Positions 16,948-25,738 of a DNA stretch of 64,000 nt are shown here, piece by piece. Source of the DNA: JBKPNJ01 sp963695705 (lineage in GTDB: Bacteria > Actinomycetota > Actinomycetes > Propionibacteriales > Nocardioidaceae). Made by a program: the position numbers and the translations under genes. Position 1 is the first letter of the stretch, and every line of letters begins with the position of its first letter. The notes beneath the pieces were generated by a model. The model ran no database searches and was not told the origin of the DNA. It saw nothing but the letters and a program-made list of their open reading frames with translations. The stretch covers positions 671,788 through 735,787 of the forward strand of contig CAVOHB010000006.1 of NCBI GenBank assembly GCA_963695705.1, read 5' to 3'.

Positions 16948-18755
16948 GTGGCCACACGACCGTCCCGTCCGGGACGAACCCTGATCATCTTCTTCGCCGT
17001 CCTCGCCGTGATGTACGCCGCCGTGGCCGCGCTCGGGACCTGGGCGCCCAAACTGGGTCTCGACCTCCAGGGGGGACGCGCATCACGCTCTCGGCGAGCT
17101 CACAGAGTGGCACCGGCGGTGTCACGACGGACAAGATGAACCTGGCGGTCGACATCATCCGCAACCGCGTCAACGGCAGCGGTGTGGCGGAGGCGGAGGT
17201 CACCACCCAGGGCGGCCGCAACATCATCGTCGAGATCCCCGGCAAGCAGCGCAAGGACCTCGTCGACGAGATCGGCAAGACCGCGCAGCTGAGGTTCCGG
17301 CTGGTGGCCGCCGGCCCGGCGCCGGGAGCCGCGGTCGCCACTCCGTCGGCCGGCCCCACGGCACCCTCGGGCACATCCACCGGACCGACGACGCCTTCGA
17401 CGACAACCCCCACCAGGTCGCCAACCAAGTCGCCCACGGCGACGCCGAAGGGCAGGGCAGCGGCTGGGCTTTCGTCACTGGACCAGGCAAAGCCGACGCC
17501 CACGCCGGGGGCCAGTCCCACGACCAACCCGCCGACGACGCCCTCGGGTACCCCGACGACTCCCACGGGGACCTCAACGACTCCCACGGGAACCCCGACG
17601 ACTCCCACGGGGTCGCCAACCGGTCCGGTCACGCTGCCGCCGCACACCGAGATCAGCGACCCGATGACCTGGAAGCCGACCCCGGAGTGGCTGTCGGTGT
17701 TCGCCCAGTTCACCTGTCCGGCCGACGGCTCGACCTCGCCGCTGACCGTTGACACCCCGGACCAGCCGCTGCTGGCATGCGACGACCAGGGCCAGAAGTT
17801 CCTGCTCGGCCCGGCTCTGATCGAGGGGACTCAGCTCGACGACGCGAGCGCCGGGATCCCGGCGAATCAGGCCGCCTGGGTGGTCAACCTCGACTTCGAC
17901 GGCAGCGCGACCAAGACGTTCTCCGACGTGACCAACATGCTGTTCAACAACGGCGGCCTGTTCGCGATCGTGCTCGACGGGCAGGTGCTCAGCTCTCCCG
18001 GCGTCAACGGCCCGATCCCGGACGGCCGGGCGGAGATCTCCGGCAGCTTCGACCAGCAGAGCGCCACGTCCCTGGCCAACTCGCTGAAGTACGGTGCGCT
18101 GCCGCTGACCTTCCAGACCGAGTCGGTGACCGAGGAGGGGCCTGAGCTCGCATCCGACCAACTGCGGGCCGGAATCATCGCGGGCATCGTCGGCCTGCTC
18201 CTGGTGATCGTCTACTGCCTGTTCTACTACCGCGGGCTCGGCCTGGTGGTGATCGCCTCGCTGATGGTCGCCGGCCTGACGACCTTCGCCTCCGTCCTGC
18301 TGCTGGGCCAGGCGATCAGCTTCACACTCACGCTGCCAGGCATCGCCGGGCTGATCGTTGCCGTCGGCATCACCGCTGACTCGTTCATCGTCTACTTCGA
18401 GCGCCTCAGGGACGAGGTGCGCGGCGGCAAGTCACTGCGTACTGCCGTGGAGGCCGGCTGGGTCAGGGCCCGGATGACGATCCTGGCCGCCGACACGGTG
18501 TCGTTCCTCGCGGCGCTCGTCCTCTTTATCTTCGCGATCGGGGTGGTGAAGGGGTTCGCGTTCGCCCTCGGTCTCACGACGATCATCGACGTGTTCATCG
18601 TGTTCTTCTTCACCAAACCGGTGGTGACGCTGCTCGCGCGCACTCGATTCTTCGGCGACGGGCACAAGCTGAGCGGGCTGGATCCCAAGCACCTGGGCGT
18701 CGACCGCCTGCCGCCGATGCGTGGCCGGCGTCGTCCGGCTGAAGGGGGCGCCTGA
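16948..18755 (+). CDS. secD: Protein translocase subunit SecD (one-base frameshift near 17070-17075)
   Basis: Membrane protein that uses the proton gradient to help pull exported proteins across. The first 43 residues (from the GTG at 16948) run to KLGLDLQGG; the rest, starting RITLSAS, is in another frame. Adding one G to the G-run at 17070-17075 restores LDLQGGTRITLSAS, the family motif, and gives 602 residues. Between residues about 120 and 220 sits a Pro/Thr/Ser-rich insertion with three GTPTTPT-type repeats. The P1 domain and six helices follow, with the conserved VGITADSFIVYFERLRDE. The stop overlaps secF. The frameshift is most likely sequence error. Confidence 0.93.
17547..17609 (+). 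repeat. Three 21-bp tandem repeats inside secD
   Basis: Three 21-base units, each ending in GACTCCCACG (or close), encode GTPTTPT-like heptads. They form part of a low-complexity Thr/Pro insertion in the extracytoplasmic loop of SecD and could vary in copy number. Confidence 0.85.
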
Positions 18756-19897
18756 TGTCCAGGCTCGGGACGATCGGCGCCCGGCTCTACCGCGGTGACA
18801 TCTCGATCGACTTCGTCGGCCGGCGCAGGACGTGGTACCTCATCTCCGGCGCCATCGTCGCCGTCTCGGCTCTCGCGCTGCTCCTGCTCGGGCTCAACCT
18901 CGGCATCGAGTTCAAGGGCGGGGTCGAGTACCAGGTCAAGATCGCGCCCACCCAGGCCAACGTGCAGGTCATCCGCGAGGCGGTCGTCGGAACCGGCCTC
19001 GAGCCCGCCGCCCACCCGGTCGTCGTCACCTCCGGAACGGACGCGGTACGGGTCCAGACCGAGCCGCTCACCGAAGACCAGGTCACGGCCGTCGAGAACG
19101 CCATGAAGCGCGTCGGTGCGTCGGAGGTCAGCTCGTCGTCGGTCGGTCCCACCTGGGGCAGGCAGATCGCGCAGAAGGCGCTGACCGGGCTGCTGGTGTT
19201 CGTGGGCCTGGTGGTGGTGTTCATCTGGGCGTACTTCCGCGAGTGGCGAATGTCCGTCGCAGCCATCGTGGCGCTCGCGCACGACCTCATCATCACTGTC
19301 GGCGTCTACGCGCTGACCGGGTTCGAGGTGACCCCCGCGACGGTGACGGGGCTGCTCACGATCCTGGGATACTCGCTGTACGACACGGTTGTCGTCTTCG
19401 ACAAGGTTCGTGAGAACACCAAGGGCATCACGGCGAGCACGTCGCGCACCTACGCCGAGGCGGCGAACCTGGCCGTCAACCAGACGCTCGTCCGGTCCAT
19501 CAACACGTCGGTGACGGCGCTGCTGCCGGTCGCGGCGATCCTGTACGTGGGCGCCTTCCAGCTCGGCTCCGGGCCGTTGGAGGATCTGGCCCTGGCGCTC
19601 TTCGTGGGCATGGCCGCTGGCACATACTCCTCGATCTTCATCGCGACACCGCTTCTGGCGCAGCTGAAGATGCACGAGCCGGCCATGGTCGCCCAGGCGA
19701 AGCGGGTCTCCACTCGACGGAGCAAGGAGCGGGACTCCACGCTGGTGCCGGCTCCCGAGGCGGCAGGAGTGGCGGAGGCTCCGGCACCGCGGCCGCCGCG
19801 GCCGCCCACGGTGACCACGACGCGCCCACTCGGGGTCAGCTCGGCCAAGCGGGCCCAGCCGAAGCGCGGACCGAGATCCAAGCGCGGCAAGCGGTGA
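18755..19897 (+). CDS. secF: Protein translocase subunit SecF
   Basis: Partner of SecD in the SecDF complex. The 380-residue protein has the first helix after IDFVGRRRTWYLISG, a P4-type loop (GIEFKGGVEYQVK), and five further helices; the conserved GYSLYDTVVVFDKVREN block is present. The C-terminal 70 residues are Arg/Lys/Pro-rich (TTTRPLGVSSAKRAQPKRG) and cytoplasmic. Its start overlaps the secD stop by one base (TGATG), and its stop overlaps apt (GTGA). Confidence 0.96.
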   Translation: MSRLGTIGARLYRGDISIDFVGRRRTWYLISGAIVAVSALALLLLGLNLGIEFKGGVEYQVKIAPTQANVQVIREAVVGTGLEPAAHPVVVTSGTDAVRVQTEPLTEDQVTAVENAMKRVGASEVSSSSVGPTWGRQIAQKALTGLLVFVGLVVVFIWAYFREWRMSVAAIVALAHDLIITVGVYALTGFEVTPATVTGLLTILGYSLYDTVVVFDKVRENTKGITASTSRTYAEAANLAVNQTLVRSINTSVTALLPVAAILYVGAFQLGSGPLEDLALALFVGMAAGTYSSIFIATPLLAQLKMHEPAMVAQAKRVSTRRSKERDSTLVPAPEAAGVAEAPAPRPPRPPTVTTTRPLGVSSAKRAQPKRGPRSKRGKR

Positions 19898-20466
19898 CCT
19901 CGACGGGGACTGAGCTGCCGGAGAGGCTGCCGGAGAAGCTGGAGGACATGCTCAAGCGGCTGATCCGGGACGTTCCCGACTTCCCGAAACCCGGGGTGCT
20001 GTTCAAGGACATCTCGGGGCTGCTCGCCGACCACGAGGGGTTCAGCGCGACGGTCGACGCGCTGGCGTCGATCGGTCGCGGCGACGGTCGGGTCGTCGTC
20101 GACAAGGTGGTGGGCATCGAGGCGCGCGGCTTCCTGCTGGCCGCCCCGGTGGCACTGGCGCTGGGTGCTGGGTTCGTCCCGGTGCGGAAGGCGGGCAAGC
20201 TCCCCTCGGCGACATACGAAGTCACGTACGCCCTGGAATACGGTGAGGCGACCCTGCAACTGCACCGCGACGCCCTGCAGGCGGGGGAACGGGTGCTGAT
20301 CGTCGACGACGTCCTCGCCACCGGGGGCACGATGGAGGCGTCCGTCGGGCTGATCGGTCGCACGGGCGCGGCGGTCACCGCGGTCGCGGTGCTGATCGAG
20401 CTGGAATTCCTGCACGGACGGGATCGGCTCGGCCACGTACCGTTGCACTCCCTGCTGCTTGGGTGA
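19894..20466 (+). CDS. apt: Adenine phosphoribosyltransferase
   Basis: Purine salvage: makes AMP from adenine and PRPP. The 190-residue protein contains IRDVPDFPKPGVLFKDIS, GIEARGFLLAAPVAL, and the PRPP loop VLIVDDVLATGGTM. The start GTG overlaps the secF stop, although the family start is nearer EKLEDMLKRLI, so the first 15 residues may be an extension. The order secF-apt-relA is shared by many actinomycetes. A TAGACT hexamer at 20501-20506, just after apt, may drive relA. Confidence 0.95.
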   Translation: MTSTGTELPERLPEKLEDMLKRLIRDVPDFPKPGVLFKDISGLLADHEGFSATVDALASIGRGDGRVVVDKVVGIEARGFLLAAPVALALGAGFVPVRKAGKLPSATYEVTYALEYGEATLQLHRDALQAGERVLIVDDVLATGGTMEASVGLIGRTGAAVTAVAVLIELEFLHGRDRLGHVPLHSLLLG

Positions 20467-20533
20467 CCCGCGGAGCGCCTGGCGTACACCGTAAAGCCGT
20501 TAGACTGGACGCTCGCGTGGACCAGGAGTGCCA

Positions 20534-22864
20534 GTGGCCGACGAACCCGTCTCCACCACCGCCGTCGAGCAAGTCGACACGGCGTCGGTCGAGGGTGTCC
20601 CGAGTACGACCCGGATGCGGACGCGGCTGGCACGTCTGGGCAGCCGGGCCCCCACGACCAACCCTGAGCTCGAGCCCCTCTTCCGGGTCGTCAGAACCAC
20701 CCACCCCAAGGCCGACCTGCAGATCATCGAGCGGGCGTACCGCGTGGCCGAGGCGTTTCACCGCAACCAGACCCGGCTGAGCGGTGATCCGTTCATCACC
20801 CACCCGCTGGCCGTCGCAACCATCCTCGCCGAGCTCGGAATGACGCCGCCCACCCTGTGCGCCGCGCTGCTCCACGACACGGTCGAGGACACGTCGTACA
20901 CGTTGGGGGCGCTCCGCGACGAGTTCGGCGACGAGGTCGCGCTACTGGTGGACGGGGTGACGAAGCTCGACAAGGTCAAGTACGGCGAGACCGCGCAGTC
21001 GGAGACGATCCGCAAGATGATCGTCGCGATGAGCAAGGACATCCGGGTCCTCGTCATCAAGCTCGCCGACCGGCTGCACAACATGCGCACGCTGCGCTAC
21101 CTGGACCGGGCGAAGCAGGAGCGCAAGGCCCGCGAGACGCTCGACATCTTCGCGCCGCTCGCCCACCGGCTCGGAATGAACACGCTGAAGTGGGAGCTGG
21201 AGGATCTCGCGTTCGCCACCCTGCATCCGAAGGTCTACGACGAGATCGTCCGGTTGGTCGGCGAGCGCGCGCCGTCCCGCGACGAGTTCCTCACGCAGGT
21301 GGTCGAGAAGGTCCAGGCCGACCTGCGGTCGTCGAAGATCAAGGCGACGGTCACCGGGCGACCGAAGCACTTCTACTCGATCTACCAGAAGATGATCGTT
21401 CGCGGTCGCGAGTTCACCGATATCTACGACCTGGTCGGCATCCGGATCCTGGTCGAGTCGGTGCGTGACTGCTACGCCGTGCTCGGTGTGCTGCACGCGC
21501 GCTGGAACCCCGTCCCGGGCCGGTTCAAGGACTTCGTGGCGATGCCGAAGTTCAACATGTACCAGTCGCTGCATACGACCGTGATCGGTCCGGCGGGCAA
21601 GCCGGTCGAGCTGCAGATCCGCACCCTGAGCATGCACCGGCGGGCCGAGTACGGCGTCGCAGCGCACTGGAAGTACAAGGAGAACCCGAACGCCACCGTC
21701 GACAGCGACCGGCCGTCGGCGACGGACGCGCAGGGTGCGCAGACAGACCTGACCTGGCTGCGCCAGCTGCTGGACTGGCAGAACGAGACCCAGGATCCCG
21801 GCGAGTTCCTCGAGTCGCTGCGCTTCGAGATCACCTCCACCGAGGTCTACGTCTTCACGCCACGCGGTGATGTGATCGCGCTGCCGGCCAATGCCACACC
21901 GGTCGACTTCGCGTACGCGATCCACACCGAGGTCGGTCACCGGACCATCGGGGCCCGGGTCAACGGCCGGCTCGTACCGCTGGAGAGCCCGCTGGACAAC
22001 GGCGACGTGGTCGAGGTCTTCACCTCCAAGGCGCCGGGGGCCTCACCGAGCCGTGACTGGCTGACCTTCGTCAAGAGCCCGCGGGCCCGCAACAAGATCA
22101 GGCAGTGGTACACCAAGGAGCGGCGCGAGGAGGCGATCGAGCAGGGCAAGGACGCGATCGCCAAGCTGATGCGCAAGGAGGGGCTGCCACTCCAGCGGCT
22201 GCTGACCCACGAGTCGCTGTCCGCCGTGGCCGGAGAGCTCCGGCATCCCGACGTCTCGTCGCTGTACGCGGCGGTCGGCGAGGGGAACATCGGAGCCAAG
22301 ACCGTCGTACGCCGGATCATCGACCTGTTCGGCGGCGAAGAGGGGGCGGCCGAGGACCTCGCCGAGGCAGTACGCATCCCGACCGAGCGCGAGCGTCACA
22401 AGCGCGGTCCGCTCGGCGATGCCGGCGTCATCGTCAAGGACGTACCCGATGTCTGGGTCAAGCTGGCCCGCTGCTGCACTCCCGTACCCGGCGACGAGAT
22501 CATCGGCTTCGTCACCCGGGGCGCCGGAGTGTCCGTGCACCGGGGAGACTGCACCAACATCAAGAGCCTGCTCGCCCAGCCGGACCGGATGGTCCAGGTC
22601 GAGTGGGCGCCGACGGCACAGAGCCTGTTCCTGGTCAACATGCAGGTCGAGGCGCTCGACCGGGCGCGACTGCTGTCGGACGTGACCCGGGCGCTGTCCG
22701 ACCAGCACGTCAACATCCTGTCCGCGTCGGTGACGACGACGCGGGACCGGATCGCGATGAGCAGGTTCACGTTCGAGATGGGCGACCCCAAGCATCTGGG
22801 TCACGTGCTCAAGGCCGTACGCGGCGTCGACGGTGTCTTCGACGCCTACCGCGTCACCCAGTAG
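20534..22864 (+). CDS. relA: Bifunctional (p)ppGpp synthetase/hydrolase
   Basis: Makes and breaks the alarmone (p)ppGpp, the stringent-response signal. The 776-residue protein has the HD hydrolase (HDTVEDT about residue 115), the synthetase domain (RPKHFYSIYQKM; RFKDFVAMPKFNMYQSLHT), a TGS domain (YVFTPRGDVIALPANATPVDFAY), the conserved-cysteine region (KLARCCTPVPGDEIIGFVTRG) and a C-terminal ACT domain. The RFKD sequence is the RXKD motif linked to bifunctional enzymes. AGGAG at 20524-20528 sits 5 bases before the GTG at 20534 and overlaps the GTG at 20528, so the second is preferred. The gene ends 19 bases before the inverted-repeat cassette. Confidence 0.96.
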   Translation: MADEPVSTTAVEQVDTASVEGVPSTTRMRTRLARLGSRAPTTNPELEPLFRVVRTTHPKADLQIIERAYRVAEAFHRNQTRLSGDPFITHPLAVATILAELGMTPPTLCAALLHDTVEDTSYTLGALRDEFGDEVALLVDGVTKLDKVKYGETAQSETIRKMIVAMSKDIRVLVIKLADRLHNMRTLRYLDRAKQERKARETLDIFAPLAHRLGMNTLKWELEDLAFATLHPKVYDEIVRLVGERAPSRDEFLTQVVEKVQADLRSSKIKATVTGRPKHFYSIYQKMIVRGREFTDIYDLVGIRILVESVRDCYAVLGVLHARWNPVPGRFKDFVAMPKFNMYQSLHTTVIGPAGKPVELQIRTLSMHRRAEYGVAAHWKYKENPNATVDSDRPSATDAQGAQTDLTWLRQLLDWQNETQDPGEFLESLRFEITSTEVYVFTPRGDVIALPANATPVDFAYAIHTEVGHRTIGARVNGRLVPLESPLDNGDVVEVFTSKAPGASPSRDWLTFVKSPRARNKIRQWYTKERREEAIEQGKDAIAKLMRKEGLPLQRLLTHESLSAVAGELRHPDVSSLYAAVGEGNIGAKTVVRRIIDLFGGEEGAAEDLAEAVRIPTERERHKRGPLGDAGVIVKDVPDVWVKLARCCTPVPGDEIIGFVTRGAGVSVHRGDCTNIKSLLAQPDRMVQVEWAPTAQSLFLVNMQVEALDRARLLSDVTRALSDQHVNILSASVTTTRDRIAMSRFTFEMGDPKHLGHVLKAVRGVDGVFDAYRVTQ

Positions 22865-22883
22865 CCGCCCTCACCACGCCTCA

Positions 22884-22972
22884 CCCCCGCGATCCGACAC
22901 TTATTTCACGCGATCCGACACTTATTCGGCGTCATCCGACACCTGTCCATCGCGATCCGACACGTCGGGCGG
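22884..22972. repeat. Left 21-bp array (ATCCGACA x4)
   Basis: ATCCGACA occurs at 22892, 22913, 22934 and 22955, each exactly 21 bases apart. The half-units between the cores vary. The array ends about 10 bases from the stop of the enclosed gene. Confidence 0.95.
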
Positions 22973-22980
22973 ATGTCGCA

Positions 22981-23898
22981 TCACCATCGCCGGTCCAGCC
23001 ATGGCGCCAGCCCGAGAAGCTCACCAACCCGCTCCTCGAGCCAGGGATCGGAGCCGAGCACGGCGGCCCGATCGCAGGTGATGACGTGCCAGCCGAACTC
23101 GCGTCTCAGTCTTTCGCGTCGGTAGATGTCGTGAGGGGCGTGGTCATCGGAGTGGAACTGCAGCCCGTCGTACTCGATGCCGACCCGCGACTGCCGATAG
23201 CCGTTGTCGAGCCGGTAGACCACGCGGTCGCGCTCGTCCAGCACCTCGATCTGGGGTTCCGGGCAGGGTAGCCGTGCGTCAACGAGGCGGAGCCTGGTCC
23301 ATGACTCGCCGGGCGACTCGACCCGTCGGTCGATGAGTGGCGCGAGTTCCCGAGCCTGGCGAACTCCCGGGAATCCAGTGAGCTGCGAAACGCGGCGACG
23401 AACTCCGGACGCATCGATAAGACCGGCATGCGCCATCGCGTCGACCGCGGACAGGGCGAAAGGCCGACGTAGCCAGCGGAGGAGATCCGTAGCGGTGCGC
23501 TCTGGAGTGGTGACGCGGATGCCGTGCAGGTCGGCGACGTCACGCGCGTCGATACGTGCTTCGTACGTCTTCACGCTCGGTCGTCGTTGGCGTGACAGGT
23601 GATGGGGGACCACGCATTCCGGGGCCAGTGACGCGCGTCGCTCGGGTTCGTACGCCTCGACCCCCCACAGCCAGGCGGCAGTCGAGCGGCAGACGATGAC
23701 ATGAGGGGGTACGACCAGCGACAGGGCTGCGCACCGTACCTCACGAGAGTCGTCGATCGAGCCGTCGAGCAGTACCCCTCGGATCACCCTTCGGACGAGA
23801 CCAGATTGAACCAGCCCGCGAAGCTCTCGGCCAGACAGACCCAGCCGGGGGACGGCAGGGGCAAGGAACGGGCGCCCATCATTGATGAGGTCAGGCAT
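22981..23898 (-). CDS. AbiEi-like / DUF559 (PDDEXK-type) protein of the inverted-repeat cassette
   Basis: A 305-residue protein. The N-terminal 180 residues resemble the AbiEi-type antitoxin/DNA-binding region of actinomycete proteins: LVQSGLVRRVIRGVLLDGS, CRSTAAWLWGVEAYE and GIRVTTPERTATDLLRWL. The last 110 residues resemble DUF559, a PDDEXK nuclease-like fold related to Vsr: SPGESWTRLRLVDARLP, YRLDNGY, VGIEYDGLQFH and RRERLRREFGWHVITCD, giving candidate Glu, Asp and Glu catalytic positions. Such proteins are common in actinomycetes but have no established activity. No partner toxin gene is present. The ribosome binding site is weak. It is bracketed on both sides by the 21-bp arrays. Confidence 0.85.
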   Translation of the reverse strand: MPDLINDGRPFLAPAVPRLGLSGRELRGLVQSGLVRRVIRGVLLDGSIDDSREVRCAALSLVVPPHVIVCRSTAAWLWGVEAYEPERRASLAPECVVPHHLSRQRRPSVKTYEARIDARDVADLHGIRVTTPERTATDLLRWLRRPFALSAVDAMAHAGLIDASGVRRRVSQLTGFPGVRQARELAPLIDRRVESPGESWTRLRLVDARLPCPEPQIEVLDERDRVVYRLDNGYRQSRVGIEYDGLQFHSDDHAPHDIYRRERLRREFGWHVITCDRAAVLGSDPWLEERVGELLGLAPWLDRRW

Positions 23899-23971
23899 GA
23901 AGACAGCCTGCCGCTACTGGCACTGGGGGAGGGTGCGTAGTCCACAGGCTTCGACCCACCGGCCCGGAGGC

Positions 23972-24051
23972 TGTCGGATCGCGAGCACAAAAGTGTCGGA
24001 TCGTGTGAAACAACTGTCGGATGACGTGAAATAAGTGTCGGATCGCGGGGG
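23972..24051. repeat. Right 21-bp array (TGTCGGAT x4)
   Basis: TGTCGGAT occurs at 23972, 23994, 24015 and 24036, steps of 22, 21 and 21 bases. The outermost 27 bases are the inverted copy of the left end. The array starts 74 bases upstream of the enclosed gene's start codon. Confidence 0.95.
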
Positions 24052-24059
24052 GTAGGGAG

Positions 24060-25310
24060 TTAGGGAGAGGGGTCGGTGGGGGAGAACTCGTCGAGGGCCT
24101 GGACGGCCTGCTGGAGCCATTCGCGCCTGGCCTCGAGGGCCGCCTCGGCTTCCTGCACCCTCCTCTGGTCGCCGATGGACGCCGCGGAGCTGCGCTGCTT
24201 CTCGAGATCGGAGATCAGCGTCCGCAGCTGCTCAACGGTCGCACGTGCCCGAGCCGCGGCTTCGGGGTTGCTTCGCCGCCAGCGCTCCTGCTCCGCGGAG
24301 CGCACGGTCTCGTCGACCTTGCGCAGCCGAGTCTCGAGCTCCTTGACCCGCTCACGCGGCACCTTGCCGATGGCATCCCATCGCTCGCTGATTCCGCGGA
24401 GCGCCTCACGGGCGGCGCGCGGATCAGTGACGGGCACCAGCTTCTCCGCCTCCTCCAGCAGCGCTGACTTCTGGGCGGCGTTGGCCTTGAACACCCGATC
24501 CTGCTCGGCATTGACCGCGTCGCGGGCGGTGAAGAACGTGTCCTGCGCCCCCCGGAACCGCGCCCACAAGTCATCCTCGACATCCTTCTGCGCCGGCCCG
24601 GCGGCCTTCCACTGCTGCATCAGGTCGCGATAGCGGGCCGACGTCGCTCCCCAGTCCGTCGAACCGGCCAGCGACTCGGCCTCCTGCACGAGTTTCTCCT
24701 TGACGGTCGTGGCCGCGTCCCGCCTGTCGTTGAGTTCGGCGAAATGCTGCTTGCGGCGACGTGTGTAGGTGGTACGAGCCGCCGAGAAACGATGCCACAG
24801 GCTGTCGTCGGTCGATTTGTCCAACCGTGGCAGGGCCTTCCACTCCTCGAGCAGCTCGCGCAGCCGGGCCGCACCCCCTCGCCAGTCGCTGCTGCTCGAC
24901 AGCTTCTCCGCTACTGCTGCGATGCCCTCCTTCTGCGTGCGGGCCGCTGCGAGCTTCTCGGCGCGCTCGGCCTTCCGCTTCCGGCGTCCCTCGGCGATCA
25001 GCTCTCCAACCGCGTCCAGCGTTGCCGACAGTGCATCCAGGTCACCGACCGCGTGGGGGTCGACGATCTGGGCGCGGGCCTTCTTCACCGATGCGGATGC
25101 GTCCTCCATGCTGACGTGACCGGCACGTACGCGCTGCTCGAGCAGCTGCACCTCGGCCCGCAACGACTCGTAGCGTCTCGCGAAGAACGCCATGGCCTCG
25201 GCCGGGTCACCATCGGGCCACTGGCCGACGGCTCGCTCGCCGTCTTTGGTACGAACGAAGACGTTGCCCTCTTCGTCGACCCGACCCCACTCGTCCGCCC
25301 GCTCGCTCAT
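24060..25310 (-). CDS. DUF349-domain coiled-coil protein
   Basis: A 416-residue, strongly helical and charged protein made of repeated DUF349 units, each with a WKALPRLDKSTDDSLWHRF-like core: EWKALPRLDKSTDDSLWHRF, QQWKAAGPAQKDVEDDLWARF and ERWDAIGKVPRERVKELE. The N-terminus (WGRVDEEGNVFVRTKDGER) is a small conserved beta segment. The family is widespread in actinomycetes; function is unknown. The ATG at 25310 overlaps the stop of the small membrane protein gene (ATGA), so the two are coupled. It ends 8 bases from the inverted-repeat cassette. Confidence 0.92.
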   Translation of the reverse strand: MSERADEWGRVDEEGNVFVRTKDGERAVGQWPDGDPAEAMAFFARRYESLRAEVQLLEQRVRAGHVSMEDASASVKKARAQIVDPHAVGDLDALSATLDAVGELIAEGRRKRKAERAEKLAAARTQKEGIAAVAEKLSSSSDWRGGAARLRELLEEWKALPRLDKSTDDSLWHRFSAARTTYTRRRKQHFAELNDRRDAATTVKEKLVQEAESLAGSTDWGATSARYRDLMQQWKAAGPAQKDVEDDLWARFRGAQDTFFTARDAVNAEQDRVFKANAAQKSALLEEAEKLVPVTDPRAAREALRGISERWDAIGKVPRERVKELETRLRKVDETVRSAEQERWRRSNPEAAARARATVEQLRTLISDLEKQRSSAASIGDQRRVQEAEAALEARREWLQQAVQALDEFSPTDPSP

Positions 25311-25609
25311 GGCGTGGTTCCGCTCGACGGCCCAGCACTCGACGGCCCAGCACTCGACGGCCCAGCGCTCGATGGCCCGCCGGTGGACGGTGCGGGGGTG
25401 GTGGCTGAGACGGTCGGCACCTGGCCGTCGTCTCCGCCGACCGCCCGGCTGATCAGCCACGTGGCCCCTACCACCAGCGCGACCCCGAAGACCGCGGAGG
25501 CGATCACGGCTCGCCGGCGGGCTGCGACCTGGCGTGCCCTGCGGCGCGCCTGCTGGCGTTCCCACTTCTCGCGCGCCAGCTGGCGTTCGCGCTGCTGCCT
25601 CGTGACCAC
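25307..25609 (-). CDS. Small membrane protein resembling the anchor of actinomycete peptidyl-prolyl isomerases
   Basis: A 100-residue protein from the GTG at 25609. A basic N-terminus (TRQQRERQLAREKWERQQARRRARQ) precedes one helix (AVIASAVFGVALVVGATWLI), then a Thr/Pro/Ser tail ending in GPSSA repeats. The N-terminus is like that of the membrane-anchored cyclophilin usually found at this place between relA and hisS, but the isomerase domain is absent and the frame stops in overlap with the DUF349 start. It may be a truncated relic or a stand-alone anchor. The ribosome binding site is weak. Confidence 0.7.
   Translation of the reverse strand: MVTRQQRERQLAREKWERQQARRRARQVAARRRAVIASAVFGVALVVGATWLISRAVGGDDGQVPTVSATTPAPSTGGPSSAGPSSAGPSSAGPSSGTTP
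25323..25382. repeat. 15-bp tandem repeat (four units) in the small membrane protein gene
   Basis: Units at 25323, 25338, 25353 and 25368. The first two are identical, the third differs by one base and the fourth is degenerate. They encode GPSSA pentapeptides on the minus strand. Confidence 0.85.
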
Positions 25610-25738
25610 CTGAAGACGGTAACGGATTCGCGGCGAATCTCCGACGCTCGATAGTCTGCAGCCTCCGTACCTTCGAACACGTGACGAGCGCCGTCCGGCG
25701 CCCGACTGTTCCGCCGCCAACCACCGAAAGGGCCGTCG

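Larger units (their letters stand above)
22884..24051. mobile_element. Compact cassette: 27-bp perfect inverted ends, 21-bp arrays, one PDDEXK-type gene
   Basis: The 27 bases at 22884-22910 are the exact reverse complement of 24025-24051. Inside each end the motif ATCCGACA / TGTCGGAT is repeated four times at 21-bp steps, pointing outward symmetrically. One minus-strand gene (22981-23898) fills the middle. The cassette exactly occupies the convergent gap between relA (stop 19 bases away) and the DUF349 gene (stop 8 bases away). No target duplication is visible and no transposase is encoded, so mobility is inferred from structure and from the related orphan array at 48662. Confidence 0.6.

Noticed and set aside
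17070..17075. Programmed ribosomal frameshifting in secD, hisS, aspS, the permease gene, alaS and pyrD
   Set aside because: The sites share no slippery heptamer or downstream structure, include both gains and losses, and hit genes not known to use recoding; single-base errors explain all six.
22884..24051. CRISPR array
   Set aside because: Steps are 21 bp, with cores of about 8 bp and no unique spacers of fixed size; no cas genes are nearby and the two sides are inverted.
22884..24051. Classical insertion sequence
   Set aside because: No DDE, serine or tyrosine recombinase is encoded and no target duplication is visible, so it is described as a cassette of inferred mobility.
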